Assembly (NCBI GenBank): GCA_022573715.1
Contig: JACZTL010000003.1
Coordinates: 93,770-157,769 of the forward strand
From: Bacteroidota bacterium
Lineage (GTDB): Bacteria; Bacteroidota; Ignavibacteria; Ignavibacteriales; Ignavibacteriaceae
Length of the DNA stretch: 64,000 nucleotides
Direction: 5' to 3'
Translations under genes and position numbers: made by a program
The notes under the pieces: generated by a model
Seen by the model: only the letters and a program-made list of their open reading frames with translations
Databases searched by the model: none
What the model was told of the DNA's origin: nothing
In this document: positions 8,709 through 18,656 of the stretch, in pieces
How positions within the stretch are numbered: the stretch's first letter is position 1
Layout: every line of letters starts with the position of its first letter

Positions 8709-10379
8709 TTGTTAACTGAAATAGAAAAATTAAACATTAAAGCACCGACAGGTAATGAACTAAGTTGTAAAGGTTGGATTCAGGAAGCGGCTATGAGAAT
8801 GCTGATGAATAATCTTAACGCAGAAGTTGCCGAAAAACCAGAAGAACTTATTGTTTATGGTGGAAGTGGAAAAGCTGCAAGAAATTGGGAAGCATACGAA
8901 TCGATTATTTCGTCCTTAAAAGAATTAGAAAATGATGAAACCCTTATCGTTCAATCAGGTAAGCCCGTAGGTATATTTAAAACTCATAAAAACGCGCCAA
9001 GAGTTATTATTTCTAATGCTATGCTTGTACCTAATTGGGCTAATTGGGATGAGTTCCGAAGATTGGAAGCTCTTGGGCTTACAATGTACGGACAAATGAC
9101 AGCGGGAAGTTGGATTTATATCGGTACCCAGGGAATTCTGCAAGGAACATATGAAACATTTACTGCCTGCGGTGATAAATATTTTAACGGTGACCTTTCA
9201 GGTAAACTAATACTTTCTGCCGGCTTAGGTGGTATGGGCGGAGCTCAACCTTTAGCTGCCACAATGAACGGAGCTACATTTTTAGGAGTAGAAGTAAACA
9301 GAGAAAGAGCACAAAAAAGAATTAATTCAGGATACTTAGATTTAATTACAGAAGACATTGATGAAGCTATCCAAATTGTAACAAAAGCTAAAGCCGAAGG
9401 TAATGCACTTTCTGTTGGGCTTATAGGAAATGCTGGTGAAGTACTTCCAAAATTATTAAAATCTGATTTACTTCCGGATATTCTTACCGATCAAACATCT
9501 GCTCATGATACTTTAAATGGGTATATCCCAATGGGAATAAGTCTAAATGATGCCTTTGAATTAAGAAAAAACGATCCGGACAAATATATTAAATTAGCAA
9601 AAGAAACTATTGTTAGCCATGTAAAAGCAATGCTGGAGTTTAAGAAAAGAGGAACAATTACTTTTGACTATGGAAACAACATAAGAGGAGAAGCAAAAGA
9701 TAACGGAGTAGAAAACGCTTTTGACATTCCGGGTTTTGTGCCGGAATTTATTCGTCCTTTATTCTGTGACGGAAAAGGCCCATTCAGATGGGTTGCTTTA
9801 TCGGGAGATCCAAACGATATTTATGTTACTGACCAGGCTATAAAAGATACATTTCCAGAGAATAAACCTTTGTGTAAGTGGATTGATATGGCACAAAAGA
9901 AGGTCCATTTCCAAGGACTCCCATCAAGAATTTGCTGGTTAGGTTACGGTGAAAGAGAAAAGATGGGAAAAATATTTAACGATTTGGTGGCATCAGGTAA
10001 AATAGGTGCGCCAATAGTTATTGGAAGAGACCATCTGGATTGTGGATCAGTAGCCTCACCAAACAGAGAAACGGAAGGAATGAAAGACGGCAGCGATGCT
10101 ATTGCAGACTGGCCTATTCTTAATGCTTTACTAAATGCAATAGGAGGAGCGAGTTGGGTATCTGTTCACCACGGTGGTGGTGTCGGTATTGGCAATTCCA
10201 TCCACGCGGGTATGGTTGTGGTAGCAGACGGTACAAAAGAAGCTGAGGAAAGACTGAACAGAGTTCTTACCTATGACCCCGGATTAGGAATAATGAGGCA
10301 TTCTGATGCCGGATATGAACGAGCCATTGAAAATGCTAAAAAATTTAACATCAAAATTCCAATGGTAAATTTAGGATAA
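8709..10379 (+). CDS. hutU: Urocanate hydratase
   Basis: Urocanase (556 residues, the usual length) converts urocanate to imidazolonepropionate in histidine breakdown using tightly bound NAD+. Signatures include [20 protein letters not shown] and [12 protein letters not shown] near the N-terminus, the NAD-binding loop [22 protein letters not shown] with the conserved Cys near residue 409 (equivalent to the catalytic Cys410 of Pseudomonas), and [20 protein letters not shown]. The start is TTG and is fixed by the conserved N-terminus. Other hut genes (hutH, hutI, hutG) are absent from this window. The gene instead follows adenosine deaminase and a small unknown gene. A hairpin terminator follows. 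Confidence 0.97.
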   Translation: MLTEIEKLNIKAPTGNELSCKGWIQEAAMRMLMNNLNAEVAEKPEELIVYGGSGKAARNWEAYESIISSLKELENDETLIVQSGKPVGIFKTHKNAPRVIISNAMLVPNWANWDEFRRLEALGLTMYGQMTAGSWIYIGTQGILQGTYETFTACGDKYFNGDLSGKLILSAGLGGMGGAQPLAATMNGATFLGVEVNRERAQKRINSGYLDLITEDIDEAIQIVTKAKAEGNALSVGLIGNAGEVLPKLLKSDLLPDILTDQTSAHDTLNGYIPMGISLNDAFELRKNDPDKYIKLAKETIVSHVKAMLEFKKRGTITFDYGNNIRGEAKDNGVENAFDIPGFVPEFIRPLFCDGKGPFRWVALSGDPNDIYVTDQAIKDTFPENKPLCKWIDMAQKKVHFQGLPSRICWLGYGEREKMGKIFNDLVASGKIGAPIVIGRDHLDCGSVASPNRETEGMKDGSDAIADWPILNALLNAIGGASWVSVHHGGGVGIGNSIHAGMVVVADGTKEAEERLNRVLTYDPGLGIMRHSDAGYERAIENAKKFNIKIPMVNLG

Positions 10380-10433
10380 AATACTTCTCGTTTTTATTTT
10401 TATAAAAAATAAACAAAATCCTAAATTAATTTT

Positions 10434-10472
10434 GATTGTACAAAAATATATTTTTTTGTGCAATCCTTTTTA
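10434..10472 (+). terminator. Terminator after hutU
   Basis: GATTGTACAAAAA (10434-10446) pairs with TTTTTGTGCAATC (10453-10465), 13 pairs with one G-U and a six-base loop, followed by CTTTTTATAATTT. It sits 55 bases after the hutU stop. Confidence 0.6.
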
Positions 10473-10532
10473 TAATTTAGTAATCATAAAATGATATTTT
10501 TTTGAAGTAAGTTATATTTTAGGGAGGCTTAA

Positions 10533-11732
10533 ATGAGAATTTTAATAGCAGATAAATTTCCTGATAAATACATTGAAAAAATAAAAGGTATTGTTAGAGA
10601 AGTAATTTACGAACCTACTTATAAAGAAGATGACCTACCTAATAATATTAAGGATATTGATGTACTTATTGTGCGCTCGACAAAAGTAAATGAAGATTGT
10701 ATCAGTATATCAAATAAATTGAGCTTAATAATAAGAGCCGGTGCCGGTGTAAATAATATAAACATTCCAGAGGCAAATAAGAAAGGAATTTATGTAGCCA
10801 ATTGTCCCGGTAAAAATAGCATCGCGGTTGCTGAATTAGCAATGGGGTTAATTTGTGCAATTGATAGGAAACTGCCTGATAATGTTATTCAGTTCAGAGA
10901 AGGAAAATGGAACAAAGCTGCATTTTCTAAAGCTGATGGTTTATACGAAAAAACAATTGGTATTGTAGGTACGGGAAAAATAGGCAGAGAACTTATAAAG
11001 AGAAGTAAAGCTTTTGGGTTGAATGTAATAGCATGGTCAAGATCCTTAACAAAGAATACTGCTGATATATTAGAAATTTATAGATGTGATGACCTTAATG
11101 AACTTTTTGAAAAAGCTGATATAATAAGTATTCATTTGGCACAAACAAGTGAAACTAAAAAAATAATCTCTGCAGATTTAATAAATAAAATGAAAAAAGG
11201 TGCCTACTTAATAAATACTTCCCGCGCAGGTGTTATAAATGAAGATGCACTTATTGCTGCTGCAAAAGACGGAAAAATATTAGTGGGAATTGATGTTTTT
11301 AACGACGAACCTGAAGAAAAACAAGGAAAATTTAGTTCAGATTTAATTAAAATACCAAATATTTATGTGACACACCATATTGGTGCTTCTACCATGCAGG
11401 CACAAAATGCGGTTGCAGAAGAGACATTTAAAATTATTGAGCAATACAAAAAAACAGGTGTTGTAAAAAACTGGATAAACAGATGCGAAATTACGGCAGC
11501 AAAATATCAATTGGTAATTAGACATTTTGATAAGCCAGGCGTGCTTTCAAAAGTTTTACAATTACTTAGTGATGAAAAAATTAATGCTCAAGAAATTGAG
11601 AACGTAATTTTTGATGGTGAATTAACAGCTTGCTGCAAAATTATGCTTGATTCAAAACCATCAGTAAAAATTACTGAAGAATTAGCTAATAAAGAAGAAG
11701 ATATTCTTGATGTTTCTTTAATAAATTTATAA
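10533..11732 (+). CDS. D-3-phosphoglycerate dehydrogenase-like 2-hydroxyacid dehydrogenase with ACT-type tail
   Basis: This is a D-isomer-specific 2-hydroxyacid dehydrogenase of 399 residues. It has the Rossmann motif GIVGTGKIGRELIKR, the catalytic Arg in NTSRAGVINEDAL, the Glu in NDEPEE and the His in THHIGAST. The last 75 or so residues (KYQLVIRHFDKPGVLSKVLQ...) look like an ACT regulatory domain. It lacks the intervening ASB domain found in the longer SerA at 26.9-28.5 kb, so it resembles short-form phosphoglycerate dehydrogenases. The likely reaction is oxidation of 3-phosphoglycerate in serine synthesis, but another 2-hydroxyacid substrate is possible given the second full SerA. A strong AGGGAGG precedes the ATG. 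It lies between two terminators, so it is probably monocistronic. Confidence 0.85.
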   Translation: MRILIADKFPDKYIEKIKGIVREVIYEPTYKEDDLPNNIKDIDVLIVRSTKVNEDCISISNKLSLIIRAGAGVNNINIPEANKKGIYVANCPGKNSIAVAELAMGLICAIDRKLPDNVIQFREGKWNKAAFSKADGLYEKTIGIVGTGKIGRELIKRSKAFGLNVIAWSRSLTKNTADILEIYRCDDLNELFEKADIISIHLAQTSETKKIISADLINKMKKGAYLINTSRAGVINEDALIAAAKDGKILVGIDVFNDEPEEKQGKFSSDLIKIPNIYVTHHIGASTMQAQNAVAEETFKIIEQYKKTGVVKNWINRCEITAAKYQLVIRHFDKPGVLSKVLQLLSDEKINAQEIENVIFDGELTACCKIMLDSKPSVKITEELANKEEDILDVSLINL

Positions 11733-11740
11733 ATAATTTA

Positions 11741-11777
11741 GGCGAAAGATAATTTTTATCTTTCGCCTGTTTTCTTT
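11741..11777 (+). terminator. Terminator after the PGDH-like gene
   Basis: GGCGAAAGAT and ATCTTTCGCC form a perfect 10-pair stem with a seven-base loop (11741-11767), followed by TGTTTTCTTT. It lies nine bases after the stop codon. Confidence 0.85.
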
Positions 11778-11846
11778 AATAAAATTTTAGCTATTATGTT
11801 TGAAAATATATTGTTTGGTAAAAAAAGGTTCGTTTTATTTTATCCT

Positions 11847-11881
11847 TTTAAAAAAGAAAAGCACCTTTAAAAGGTGCTTTT
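11847..11881 (-). terminator. Terminator after the RRM protein gene
   Basis: AAAAGCACCTT and AAGGTGCTTTT form an 11-pair stem with a three-base loop (11857-11881). On the minus strand it is followed by CTTTTTTAAAAGG, giving a T-rich tail just downstream of the RRM gene stop. Confidence 0.85.
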
Positions 11882-11902
11882 ATAAAACCATTTGAAATAA
11901 AA

Positions 11903-12154
11903 TTAATCTCTTGGCTTTGCCTCACTAACAATGATATTCCTACCACTTAATTCAGAATTGTTTAAGGCTGTAATGGCAGCATTAGCTTCATCTTCGTTTT
12001 CCATTTCAACGAAACCGAAACCTCTGGATCTCCCTGTATATCTGTCAGTTACTACTTTAGCAGATACAACTTTACCATGTGCTTCAAATGCTTCTTGTAA
12101 CTTCTGGTCATTAACTGCCCATGGGAGACTGCCTACGAAAAGTTTCTTGCTCAC
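11903..12154 (-). CDS. RRM-type RNA-binding protein
   Basis: This is a single RNA recognition motif domain of 83 residues with RNP2 (KLFVGSLPW) and RNP1 (RGFGFVEM) near the usual positions, a layout seen in small bacterial RRM proteins of cyanobacteria and Bacteroidota. It should bind single-stranded RNA in the cytoplasm; cyanobacterial homologues respond to cold, but nothing here shows regulation. The start is GTG, preceded by AGAGGT with a five-base gap. It is monocistronic, with 123 bases upstream separating it from rplS and its own terminator downstream. Confidence 0.95.
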   Translation of the reverse strand: MSKKLFVGSLPWAVNDQKLQEAFEAHGKVVSAKVVTDRYTGRSRGFGFVEMENEDEANAAITALNNSELSGRNIIVSEAKPRD

Positions 12155-12277
12155 AAGTGACCTCTGATAATATGAAAAAATTTAATCTACGGTAAAAACC
12201 GTTTTTTAAAAATAACACTATAAAAGCAAATATCAAAATATTAATAGGAAAGTGAAATTTATTATCAAGTTTTATAT

Positions 12278-12619
12278 TTATGATTTGCTCTTAATTCTTG
12301 CTGCTTTTCCGGCTAAATTTCTAAGATAATATAATTTGGCTCTTCTTACTCTACCTTCTTTAACCACTTCAATTTTAGCAATTGTAGGTGAATGTAATGG
12401 GAAAATCCTTTCAACTCCGACACCGCTTGATATTTTCCTAACAGTGAAAGTTTTATTTGAACCTTTCCCTTTTAAACTAATAACATCACCTTCAAATATT
12501 TGAATCCTTTCTTTATCACCCTCAATTACCCTTACTTGAACTCGGATACGATCCCCTGCTTTAAAGCTTGGAATATCATTTTTCATTTGTTCGGGTAAAA
12601 CATTATTTAAATCAACCAT
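12278..12619 (-). CDS. rplS: 50S ribosomal protein L19
   Basis: L19 (113 residues) sits at the 30S-50S interface of the ribosome. The conserved blocks are [59 protein letters not shown] and [30 protein letters not shown] precedes the ATG. The gene overlaps the end of trmD by 8 bases and closes the rpsP-khpA-rimM-trmD-rplS cluster, a conserved bacterial arrangement. Confidence 0.98.
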   Translation of the reverse strand: MVDLNNVLPEQMKNDIPSFKAGDRIRVQVRVIEGDKERIQIFEGDVISLKGKGSNKTFTVRKISSGVGVERIFPLHSPTIAKIEVVKEGRVRRAKLYYLRNLAGKAARIKSKS

Positions 12620-13316
12620 AATATTCTCCGTTTTTATTATAATTTTTCCATCTTTTAGTTAATTTTAATGACTGCTCTTCTTTCCATTTTTCTATTTCTC
12701 TTTTGTTACCCGAAAGTAAGACTTCAGGTACTTTCATTCCTTCGTACTCAGAAGGTCTTGTATAACAAGGTGCTTCTATAACATTTCCGTTTTGGAAGGA
12801 ATCATTTAGTGCTGATTCACTGTCATTAAGAACGCCCGGAATTAATCTTACAATTGCATCTGTTATCAATAATGCGGGCAATTCTCCTCCGGTTAAAATA
12901 AAATTTCCTATCGATATTTCATCTGTAGCAAATTTTTGTCTGACTCTTTCATCAATTTCTTTATAATGCCCTGCAACAATAATAATATTTTTAGACAAAG
13001 AAAATTTGTTTGCTGCTTTTTGACCGAATATCTTTCCTCTCGGTGTAGTAAAAATAATATTGTCGTATGATCTTTCTTTAAATAATTTTCTTATACATTC
13101 AAAAAAAGGTTCAGGCTTTAACACCATACCGGGCTCACCGCCAAAGGGTTTATCATCAATTTGTTTATGTTTATCAAAAGAATAATTTCTGAGATTATGG
13201 ACAACGATTTTAACTTTCTTTTTATCCTGTGCTCTTTTTAATATACTATTATTAAGGGGACTCGAAAGCAGGTCTGGAACTGCAGAAATAATATCAATCC
13301 TCATCATCTTCTTCAT
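12612..13316 (-). CDS. trmD: tRNA (guanine(37)-N1)-methyltransferase
   Basis: TrmD transfers a methyl group from S-adenosylmethionine to G37 of tRNAs, preventing frameshifts. The trefoil-knot SAM site is visible as [20 protein letters not shown], preceded by [17 protein letters not shown] and followed by the C-terminal block [20 protein letters not shown]. The N-terminus has several in-frame ATGs (13325, 13316, 13307, 13304). I chose 13316 because AAGG lies 12 bases upstream; the family start (MRIDII) argues for 13307 or 13304. All choices overlap the end of rimM, which implies translational coupling. Confidence 0.95.
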   Translation of the reverse strand: MKKMMRIDIISAVPDLLSSPLNNSILKRAQDKKKVKIVVHNLRNYSFDKHKQIDDKPFGGEPGMVLKPEPFFECIRKLFKERSYDNIIFTTPRGKIFGQKAANKFSLSKNIIIVAGHYKEIDERVRQKFATDEISIGNFILTGGELPALLITDAIVRLIPGVLNDSESALNDSFQNGNVIEAPCYTRPSEYEGMKVPEVLLSGNKREIEKWKEEQSLKLTKRWKNYNKNGEYYG

Positions 13317-13815
13317 AGTATTCATCTACCTTTTTCAAAATCAATATCTTTTCATCAACATCAAATTTTTCCACAAAATCGGGTACCGCAGGTATCATCC
13401 GTTCTTTGTTATCCAAATCAGTAATTACGTAGACATCATTAGCCGGTAAATTAAGTACATCCTTTACTATACCAATTTTAACATCATTACAAAAAACATT
13501 ACTGCCTATTATGTCATTGATAAAAAAATGATCTTTCGGCATTTTCACAAGATCATTTTCATTTACATAAATGTTTTTACCAATTAAAATTTCTGATTCC
13601 TCATCAGAGTCAAAATTTTTAAATTTTACAAAAAAACAATCTTTCCCTTCTTCAATGAATTCAAATTTTAAAGATTTTTTATCTTCAAAAAAATCCACAA
13701 AAATTTCATTAAGTTGAATAAATCTCTCTTTAAAATCTAAATAAGAGATAATTTTTATCTTTCCATTTCTTCCGATGGAAGAAATGATTTTGCCAATAAG
13801 AAAATAATCAGTCAC
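13294..13815 (-). CDS. rimM: Ribosome maturation factor RimM
   Basis: RimM assists late 30S assembly near the S19 and 16S rRNA 3' domain. The 173-residue product has the N-terminal barrel (FLIGKIISSIGRNGKIKI) and the C-terminal PRC-barrel signature (IGIVKDVLNLPANDVYVI, then MIPAVPDFVEKFDVDEKILI). The sequence is divergent and Lys/Asp/Glu-rich, but the PANDVY motif and position between khpA and trmD make the call firm. The start is GTG with a weak ribosome binding site. It overlaps trmD at its 3' end. Confidence 0.94.
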   Translation of the reverse strand: MTDYFLIGKIISSIGRNGKIKIISYLDFKERFIQLNEIFVDFFEDKKSLKFEFIEEGKDCFFVKFKNFDSDEESEILIGKNIYVNENDLVKMPKDHFFINDIIGSNVFCNDVKIGIVKDVLNLPANDVYVITDLDNKERMIPAVPDFVEKFDVDEKILILKKVDEYYEEDDED

Positions 13816-13839
13816 AAAAAAAAGTAAAGAAATTCTTCT

Positions 13840-14073
13840 TTAATCTAATATCTCTAATATGGCTCTCTTCCCGTCCTTAGCAGCTATAGCTGTAAGAAGA
13901 GTACGCATAGCCTGAGCAGTTTTCCCTTGTTTTCCGATAACTTTCCCCACATCATCAGATTGCACTTTTAATTGAAGTACAACTTTATTTTCTTCAGGTG
14001 TACTTTCTTCAACAACAACGTTGTCAGGTGCATCTACAAGATGTTTAGCAATGAATTCAATGAATTCTTTCAT
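13840..14073 (-). CDS. khpA: KH-domain RNA-binding protein KhpA
   Basis: This 77-residue single KH domain protein has the GxxG loop in GKVIGKQGKTAQAMRTLL. KhpA homologues (YlqC) bind RNA, often with KhpB, and affect cell elongation in firmicutes. A strong AAGGAGG lies 10 bases before the ATG. Its place between rpsP and rimM is conserved in many bacteria and supports a link to translation. Confidence 0.95.
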   Translation of the reverse strand: MKEFIEFIAKHLVDAPDNVVVEESTPEENKVVLQLKVQSDDVGKVIGKQGKTAQAMRTLLTAIAAKDGKRAILEILD

Positions 14074-14148
14074 AAAAAGAAGCCTCCTTAATTAGACCAG
14101 GGCAACATTAGAATTATTTGTACAAAAGAGAAATATACTAAAAAAAGT

Positions 14149-14793
14149 TTAACCTTCCTTTTTTTTAGTCTCTTCCTCAGAAGCAGTACCCTTTACTTCT
14201 GCCGTACTTTCGTTATTATTGTCTCCTTTAATTATTGTTTGTTCTGTTTTTACTTCGTCTTTTGGTTTTTCTTCCTTTGCTTCAACTTTTGTCTCAGGTT
14301 CTTCAGATTTTATTTCTGTCTCTTCAACTTTCGTTTCAGGTTCTTCAGTTTTTACTTCAGCCTCTCCAACTTTTGTCTCAGGTTCTTCAGATTTTACTTC
14401 AGCCTGTTCTGCTTCTTTTGCTGCAGCTTTTTTAGATTTTTTCTTTTGAACCATTGAGCTTTTTTGTTTAGCCTCTCTCATTTTTGCCCAATTGCTCATT
14501 TCAGCTTCTATTTTATCTTCAGATAAACCACGATTAATTAATTCTCTTTTTAACAAAATACCTTTTTGCGTCAGTAAGCTTTTTACAGTATCAGTTGGCT
14601 GAGCACCAACACTTAACCAATAAAGTGCTCTGTCTTCATTAATATTAATTGTGTGTGGGTTTGTAAGCGGGTTGTATAAACCTATTGCTTCCAAAAATTT
14701 CCCATCACGGGGTGATCTTACATCAGCAGCTACTACCTTATAAATAGGTTGCTTTTTCTTTCCCATTCTTCTAAGTCTTAATTTAACAGCCAA
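14149..14793 (-). CDS. rpsP: 30S ribosomal protein S16 with long acidic repeat tail
   Basis: Residues 1-85 or so are canonical S16 ([55 protein letters not shown]). The protein then runs to 214 residues, more than twice the usual length, with a linker, a Lys/Ala patch ([16 protein letters not shown]) and a low-complexity acidic tail with the 14-residue unit containing EEPETKV repeated three times. S16 tails are known in Bacteroidota, but the tandem repeat is notable. The start is TTG with AGGAGG nine bases upstream, and is fixed by the conserved N-terminus. It lies between ffh and khpA. Confidence 0.96.
   Translation of the reverse strand: MAVKLRLRRMGKKKQPIYKVVAADVRSPRDGKFLEAIGLYNPLTNPHTININEDRALYWLSVGAQPTDTVKSLLTQKGILLKRELINRGLSEDKIEAEMSNWAKMREAKQKSSMVQKKKSKKAAAKEAEQAEVKSEEPETKVGEAEVKTEEPETKVEETEIKSEEPETKVEAKEEKPKDEVKTEQTIIKGDNNNESTAEVKGTASEEETKKKEG
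14284..14409 (+). repeat. Tandem repeat, 42 bp x 3, inside rpsP
   Basis: Three consecutive 42-bp units begin at 14284, 14326 and 14368 (each starting AACTTT.GT.TCAGGTTC). They encode the repeated acidic unit with EEPETKV in the S16 tail. The period is a multiple of three, so copy number can change without a frameshift. Confidence 0.9.
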
Positions 14794-14823
14794 ATTATTT
14801 TAACCTCCTATTAGTTATCGTTA

Positions 14824-16149
14824 TTAATTAAATTTTAAATTATTAAATAATGTACCAGCTAAACCTTTTTTATTCAGTTTAGATATCATCTTCTTCATTT
14901 CATTAAATTTTTTAACAAGCATGTTTACATCTTGAATAGATGTTCCACTACCTTTTGCTATTCTTTTTCTGCGTCCTCCGTTTAGAATTTTCGGGAAAAC
15001 TCTCTCTTTTAGTGTCATCGAATTGATAATAGCTTCAATTTTACTAAAAGCATTATCATCAATTTGTGCATTTTTTAGCTGTGAACTTATCCCTGGAATC
15101 ATTCCAAGAAGCGATGACAAAGAGCCCATTTTCTTTATCATCTTAATTTGCTTAAGAAAATCATCAAAATCAAATTTATTATGTCTTAGTTTCTCTTCTA
15201 ATTTTTCAACTTCACGCTCATCAATGGTTTCCTGTGCCTTTTCAACAAATGAAACAATATCACCTTTACCTAAAATTCTTGAAGCCATTCTGTCAGGAAA
15301 AAACACTTCCAAATCTTTAAGCTTTTCACCATTGCTGACAAATTTGATAGGTTTTCCAATTATAGATTTAATAGACAGTGCTGCACCACCTCTGGCATCA
15401 CCATCTAATTTAGTAAGAACAATCCCGTCAAAATCAACAGATTCATTAAATGCTTTGGCAGAGTTTACAGAGTCTTGCCCTGTCATTGAATCAACTACAA
15501 ATAATGTTTCAGCAGGATTTACTATTTCTTTAATTTTAGAAATTTCAGCCATCATATTTTCATCTACATGAAGACGACCTGCAGTATCAATTATTACCGT
15601 ATCTAAATTATTTGTTTTAGCTTCTTTTAAAGAATCCTTTGCTGCTTTTATTGCATCTTTTTCAAAAACTGAAAAAACAGGTACATCAATTTGTTCGCCC
15701 AAAATTTTTAATTGTTCTATCGCCGCCGGTCTATAAACATCTGCAGCTGCAAGTAGAACTCTTCTTTTCTGAGCTTTAAGTTTATTAGCTAATTTTGCAG
15801 AAAAAGTTGTTTTACCCGAACCTTGAAGTCCGACAATTAAAATTACTGTAATTCCAGAAGAATTTAATTTAAGTTGGCTGTGTTCACTTCCTAAAAGATC
15901 AGTTAGTTCATCGTGTAAAATTTTTATAATTAGTTGTTCCGGAGTGATTGAGTTTAGGACATCTTTGCCCAAAGCTTTTAAGGATACTCTCTCAATAAAA
16001 TCTTTTGCTACCTTATAATTTACATCAGCTTCTAAAAGAACACGTCTAATTTCTCTTAACGTATCTGAAATATTATTTTCAGTCAGTTTGCCCTGTCCAG
16101 TAACTTTTTTAAGGGCTTTTTCAAGTTTGAGAGATAAATCTTCAAACAT
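14824..16149 (-). CDS. ffh: Signal recognition particle protein Ffh
   Basis: Ffh (SRP54, 441 residues) binds signal sequences and 4.5S RNA and targets membrane proteins to FtsY and SecYEG. The N domain is followed by the GTPase G domain: GLQGSGKTT (residues 107-115), DTAGRLHVDENM and TKLDGDARGG. The M domain covers about residues 310-435 with the RNA-binding segment RRKRIAKGSGTSIQDVN. The C-terminus is short, ending soon after the M domain. It sits between atpG (41-base gap) and rpsP (30-base gap), probably in one transcript. Confidence 0.98.
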   Translation of the reverse strand: MFEDLSLKLEKALKKVTGQGKLTENNISDTLREIRRVLLEADVNYKVAKDFIERVSLKALGKDVLNSITPEQLIIKILHDELTDLLGSEHSQLKLNSSGITVILIVGLQGSGKTTFSAKLANKLKAQKRRVLLAAADVYRPAAIEQLKILGEQIDVPVFSVFEKDAIKAAKDSLKEAKTNNLDTVIIDTAGRLHVDENMMAEISKIKEIVNPAETLFVVDSMTGQDSVNSAKAFNESVDFDGIVLTKLDGDARGGAALSIKSIIGKPIKFVSNGEKLKDLEVFFPDRMASRILGKGDIVSFVEKAQETIDEREVEKLEEKLRHNKFDFDDFLKQIKMIKKMGSLSSLLGMIPGISSQLKNAQIDDNAFSKIEAIINSMTLKERVFPKILNGGRRKRIAKGSGTSIQDVNMLVKKFNEMKKMISKLNKKGLAGTLFNNLKFN

Positions 16150-16190
16150 AATTTTTACTTTTTACTCTATCAAAGAGCCTGTTATTATCA

Positions 16191-17069
16191 TTAATTTTCA
16201 CTCAAAGCGTTAGCACCTGAAACAATTTCTAAAATTTCTTTAGTTATTGCCGCCTGTCTTTCCTTATTGTAAGTAATTGTTAGAGACCTGATTAAATCTT
16301 TTGCGTTCGTAGTCGCATTATCCATCGCAGTCATTCTTGCACCTTGTTCGGAAGCATTCGATTCTAAAAGCATTCTCCAAATTTGGGCACTTAAATGCTT
16401 TGGTAATAAATATTCTAGTATTTCTTTTTTACCAGGTTCATATATATAATTTGCTTTAGTCGATGATTCTTTTTCATTTGCAGACTCAATTGAAACAGGT
16501 AAAAAAGTTTCGCTAACAACTTTTTGTTGAATTATAGATTTAAATTCGTTGTATACAAAAATTATTTTATCAAACTTCTTCTGTAAATAACCTGAAACAA
16601 GGACTTCACTAATCAGGTTAGTTGTATTAAGATCTAAAGAAGAAAAAACGCCGATCATTTTGTCTAAAAGAGGGATATCTCCTTTTTTGAAATAATCGTA
16701 ACCTTTTTTACCCACGCACAATAGCAGAGTTTTAGCACCAATTGAAGAAAGATCTTCGTCAATTACTCTGTTGGTTTCTTTAATAATATTATTATTGAAA
16801 GCTCCGCATAACCCTCTGTCAGCAGTAAGGACTACAACAGCAACATTTTTTGTTTCTCTTCTTTCAAGTAAAGGAACAAGAGCATAATCTTCTTCAGTTA
16901 CTAAGTGAGACATCATAGAAGATATTTTGTGTGCATAGGGTCGTGCGTTAATCACTCTGGCCTGTGCTCTTCTAAGTTTAGCGGCGGCAACCATTTTCAT
17001 GGCATTAGTAATCTTCGAGGTATTTTTAATGCCATTTATTCTTAGTTTTATGTCTCTTAATGTTGCCAT
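16191..17069 (-). CDS. atpG: ATP synthase F1 gamma subunit
   Basis: The gamma subunit (292 residues) is the rotating central stalk that couples the c-ring to the F1 catalytic head. The N-terminal helix MATLRDIKLRINGIKNTSKI, followed by TNAMKMVAAAKLRRAQ, and the C-terminal ASEQGARMTAMDNATTNA segment with QAAITKEILEIVSGA are diagnostic. It follows atpA by 18 bases. Confidence 0.98.
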   Translation of the reverse strand: MATLRDIKLRINGIKNTSKITNAMKMVAAAKLRRAQARVINARPYAHKISSMMSHLVTEEDYALVPLLERRETKNVAVVVLTADRGLCGAFNNNIIKETNRVIDEDLSSIGAKTLLLCVGKKGYDYFKKGDIPLLDKMIGVFSSLDLNTTNLISEVLVSGYLQKKFDKIIFVYNEFKSIIQQKVVSETFLPVSIESANEKESSTKANYIYEPGKKEILEYLLPKHLSAQIWRMLLESNASEQGARMTAMDNATTNAKDLIRSLTITYNKERQAAITKEILEIVSGANALSEN

Positions 17070-17087
17070 CTAATAATTGTGAATTAC

Positions 17088-18629
17088 TTATTTGAAAACC
17101 ACTGCAAATTCATCAGCAGCTTTTTTAATCATTTCCAAAGTTTCATCACTTAACTGTTTTTCTTTCTTAATAGATTCAAATATCTGATTATATTTCATCT
17201 CAATAAATTCTAGAATTTCTTTTTCATATCTTTTTACATCTGAAACGTCTATGTCATCAAGATATCCGTTTGTTCCTAAGTATATTGCAACAACTTGTTT
17301 CTCAACCGGTACAGGAACATATAGACCTTGTTTGAGTAGTTCTACCAAACGAGCACCTTTTGCGAGAGTTCTTTGTGTGTGTACATCAAGATCGGAACCA
17401 AATTTTGCAAAAGCTTCAAGTGCTTTGTATTGTGCCAGGTCAAGCTTCAAACTTCCTGCAACTTTTTTCATTGCTTTTATCTGCGCATTACCTCCTACAC
17501 GGGATACTGATATACCCACATTAATAGCGGGTCTTACACCTGCGTTAAACAAACTGGATTCAAGATAAATCTGTCCGTCAGTAATTGAAATAACGTTTGT
17601 TGGAATGTATGCTGAAACATCACCTTGTTGAGTTTCAATTATTGGAAGTGCAGTCAAACTTCCGCCGCCCAAGTCATTATTTAATTTTGAAGCTCTTTCC
17701 AATAACCGTGAATGCAAATAGAATACATCACCAGGATATGCTTCTCTTCCGGGAGGTCTTCTTAATAAAAGAGAAAGTTCTCTATAAGCAACAGCTTGTT
17801 TCGAAAGATCGTCATAAACAACTAATGCGTGTTTACCGTTATCTCTAAAATATTCACCTAAAGTAGCACCTGAATATGGAGCAATAAATTGAAGTGGAGC
17901 CGGTTCGGTTGCAGTAGCCGAAATAACTGTTGTATAATCCATAGCTCCGTTTTCTTCCAATTTTGCAACTACCTGTGCAACAGTCGACCCTTTTTGACCA
18001 ATAGCTACGTAAATACAATAAACAGGATCAATACCCAATTTTTTTGCTTCTTCGGTGTGAGTATATTTTTGATTTATTATTGTATCTATTGCTATGGCTG
18101 TTTTACCGGTTTGCCTATCGCCGATAATTAACTCTCTCTGTCCACGTCCTATTGGAATCATTGAATCTATAGCTGTAATACCGGTTTGAAGAGGTTCTTT
18201 TACTGGTGCTCTTTGAATTACACCCAAAGCTTTTCTTTCAATAGGTGAATATTTATCGCTGGAAATTGTACCTTTTCCATCAATTGGAATACCTAAGGGA
18301 GTAATTACTCTCCCTAACATTTCTTCACCAACAGGCATAGATGCAACTCTCTTTGTTCTTTTTACAATGTCTCCTTCTTTTATCAATCTGGATTCACCAA
18401 AAAGTACGCAACCCACACTGTCTTCATCCAAGTTTAACACCATTCCAAAAACATCATTTGGGAATTCCACCAATTCACTCATCATTACTTTCGAGAGTCC
18501 GTAAACTCTCGCAATACCATCACCAACCTGTAATACGGTACCAACATCATAAATGTCCGCTTCGCTTTCAAATCCTGAGAGTTGTTTTCTTAAAATCGCC
18601 GTTATTTCATCCGGTCTGACTTCAGCCAT
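17088..18629 (-). CDS. atpA: ATP synthase F1 alpha subunit
   Basis: The alpha subunit (513 residues) forms the non-catalytic nucleotide sites of F1. The P-loop GDRQTGKTA lies at residues 170-178, followed by [40 protein letters not shown] and the alpha/beta signature region [17 protein letters not shown]. Length and motifs are normal. Its partner beta subunit gene (atpD) is not in this locus. Confidence 0.98.
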   Translation of the reverse strand: MAEVRPDEITAILRKQLSGFESEADIYDVGTVLQVGDGIARVYGLSKVMMSELVEFPNDVFGMVLNLDEDSVGCVLFGESRLIKEGDIVKRTKRVASMPVGEEMLGRVITPLGIPIDGKGTISSDKYSPIERKALGVIQRAPVKEPLQTGITAIDSMIPIGRGQRELIIGDRQTGKTAIAIDTIINQKYTHTEEAKKLGIDPVYCIYVAIGQKGSTVAQVVAKLEENGAMDYTTVISATATEPAPLQFIAPYSGATLGEYFRDNGKHALVVYDDLSKQAVAYRELSLLLRRPPGREAYPGDVFYLHSRLLERASKLNNDLGGGSLTALPIIETQQGDVSAYIPTNVISITDGQIYLESSLFNAGVRPAINVGISVSRVGGNAQIKAMKKVAGSLKLDLAQYKALEAFAKFGSDLDVHTQRTLAKGARLVELLKQGLYVPVPVEKQVVAIYLGTNGYLDDIDVSDVKRYEKEILEFIEMKYNQIFESIKKEKQLSDETLEMIKKAADEFAVVFK

Positions 18630-18656
18630 AATATTTTCCTTCTTAATTTCTCTTTA

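Noticed and set aside
12187..12207. ACGGT-AAAA-ACCGT followed by a T-run on the plus strand
   Set aside because: Only a 5-pair stem, and no plus-strand gene ends there; at most a leader hairpin of the RRM gene on the minus strand, without a T-run.
14219..14457. Overlapping plus-strand open frames in the rpsP tail
   Set aside because: They are mirror images of the low-complexity tandem repeat of the S16 tail, with no ribosome binding site or conserved motif.
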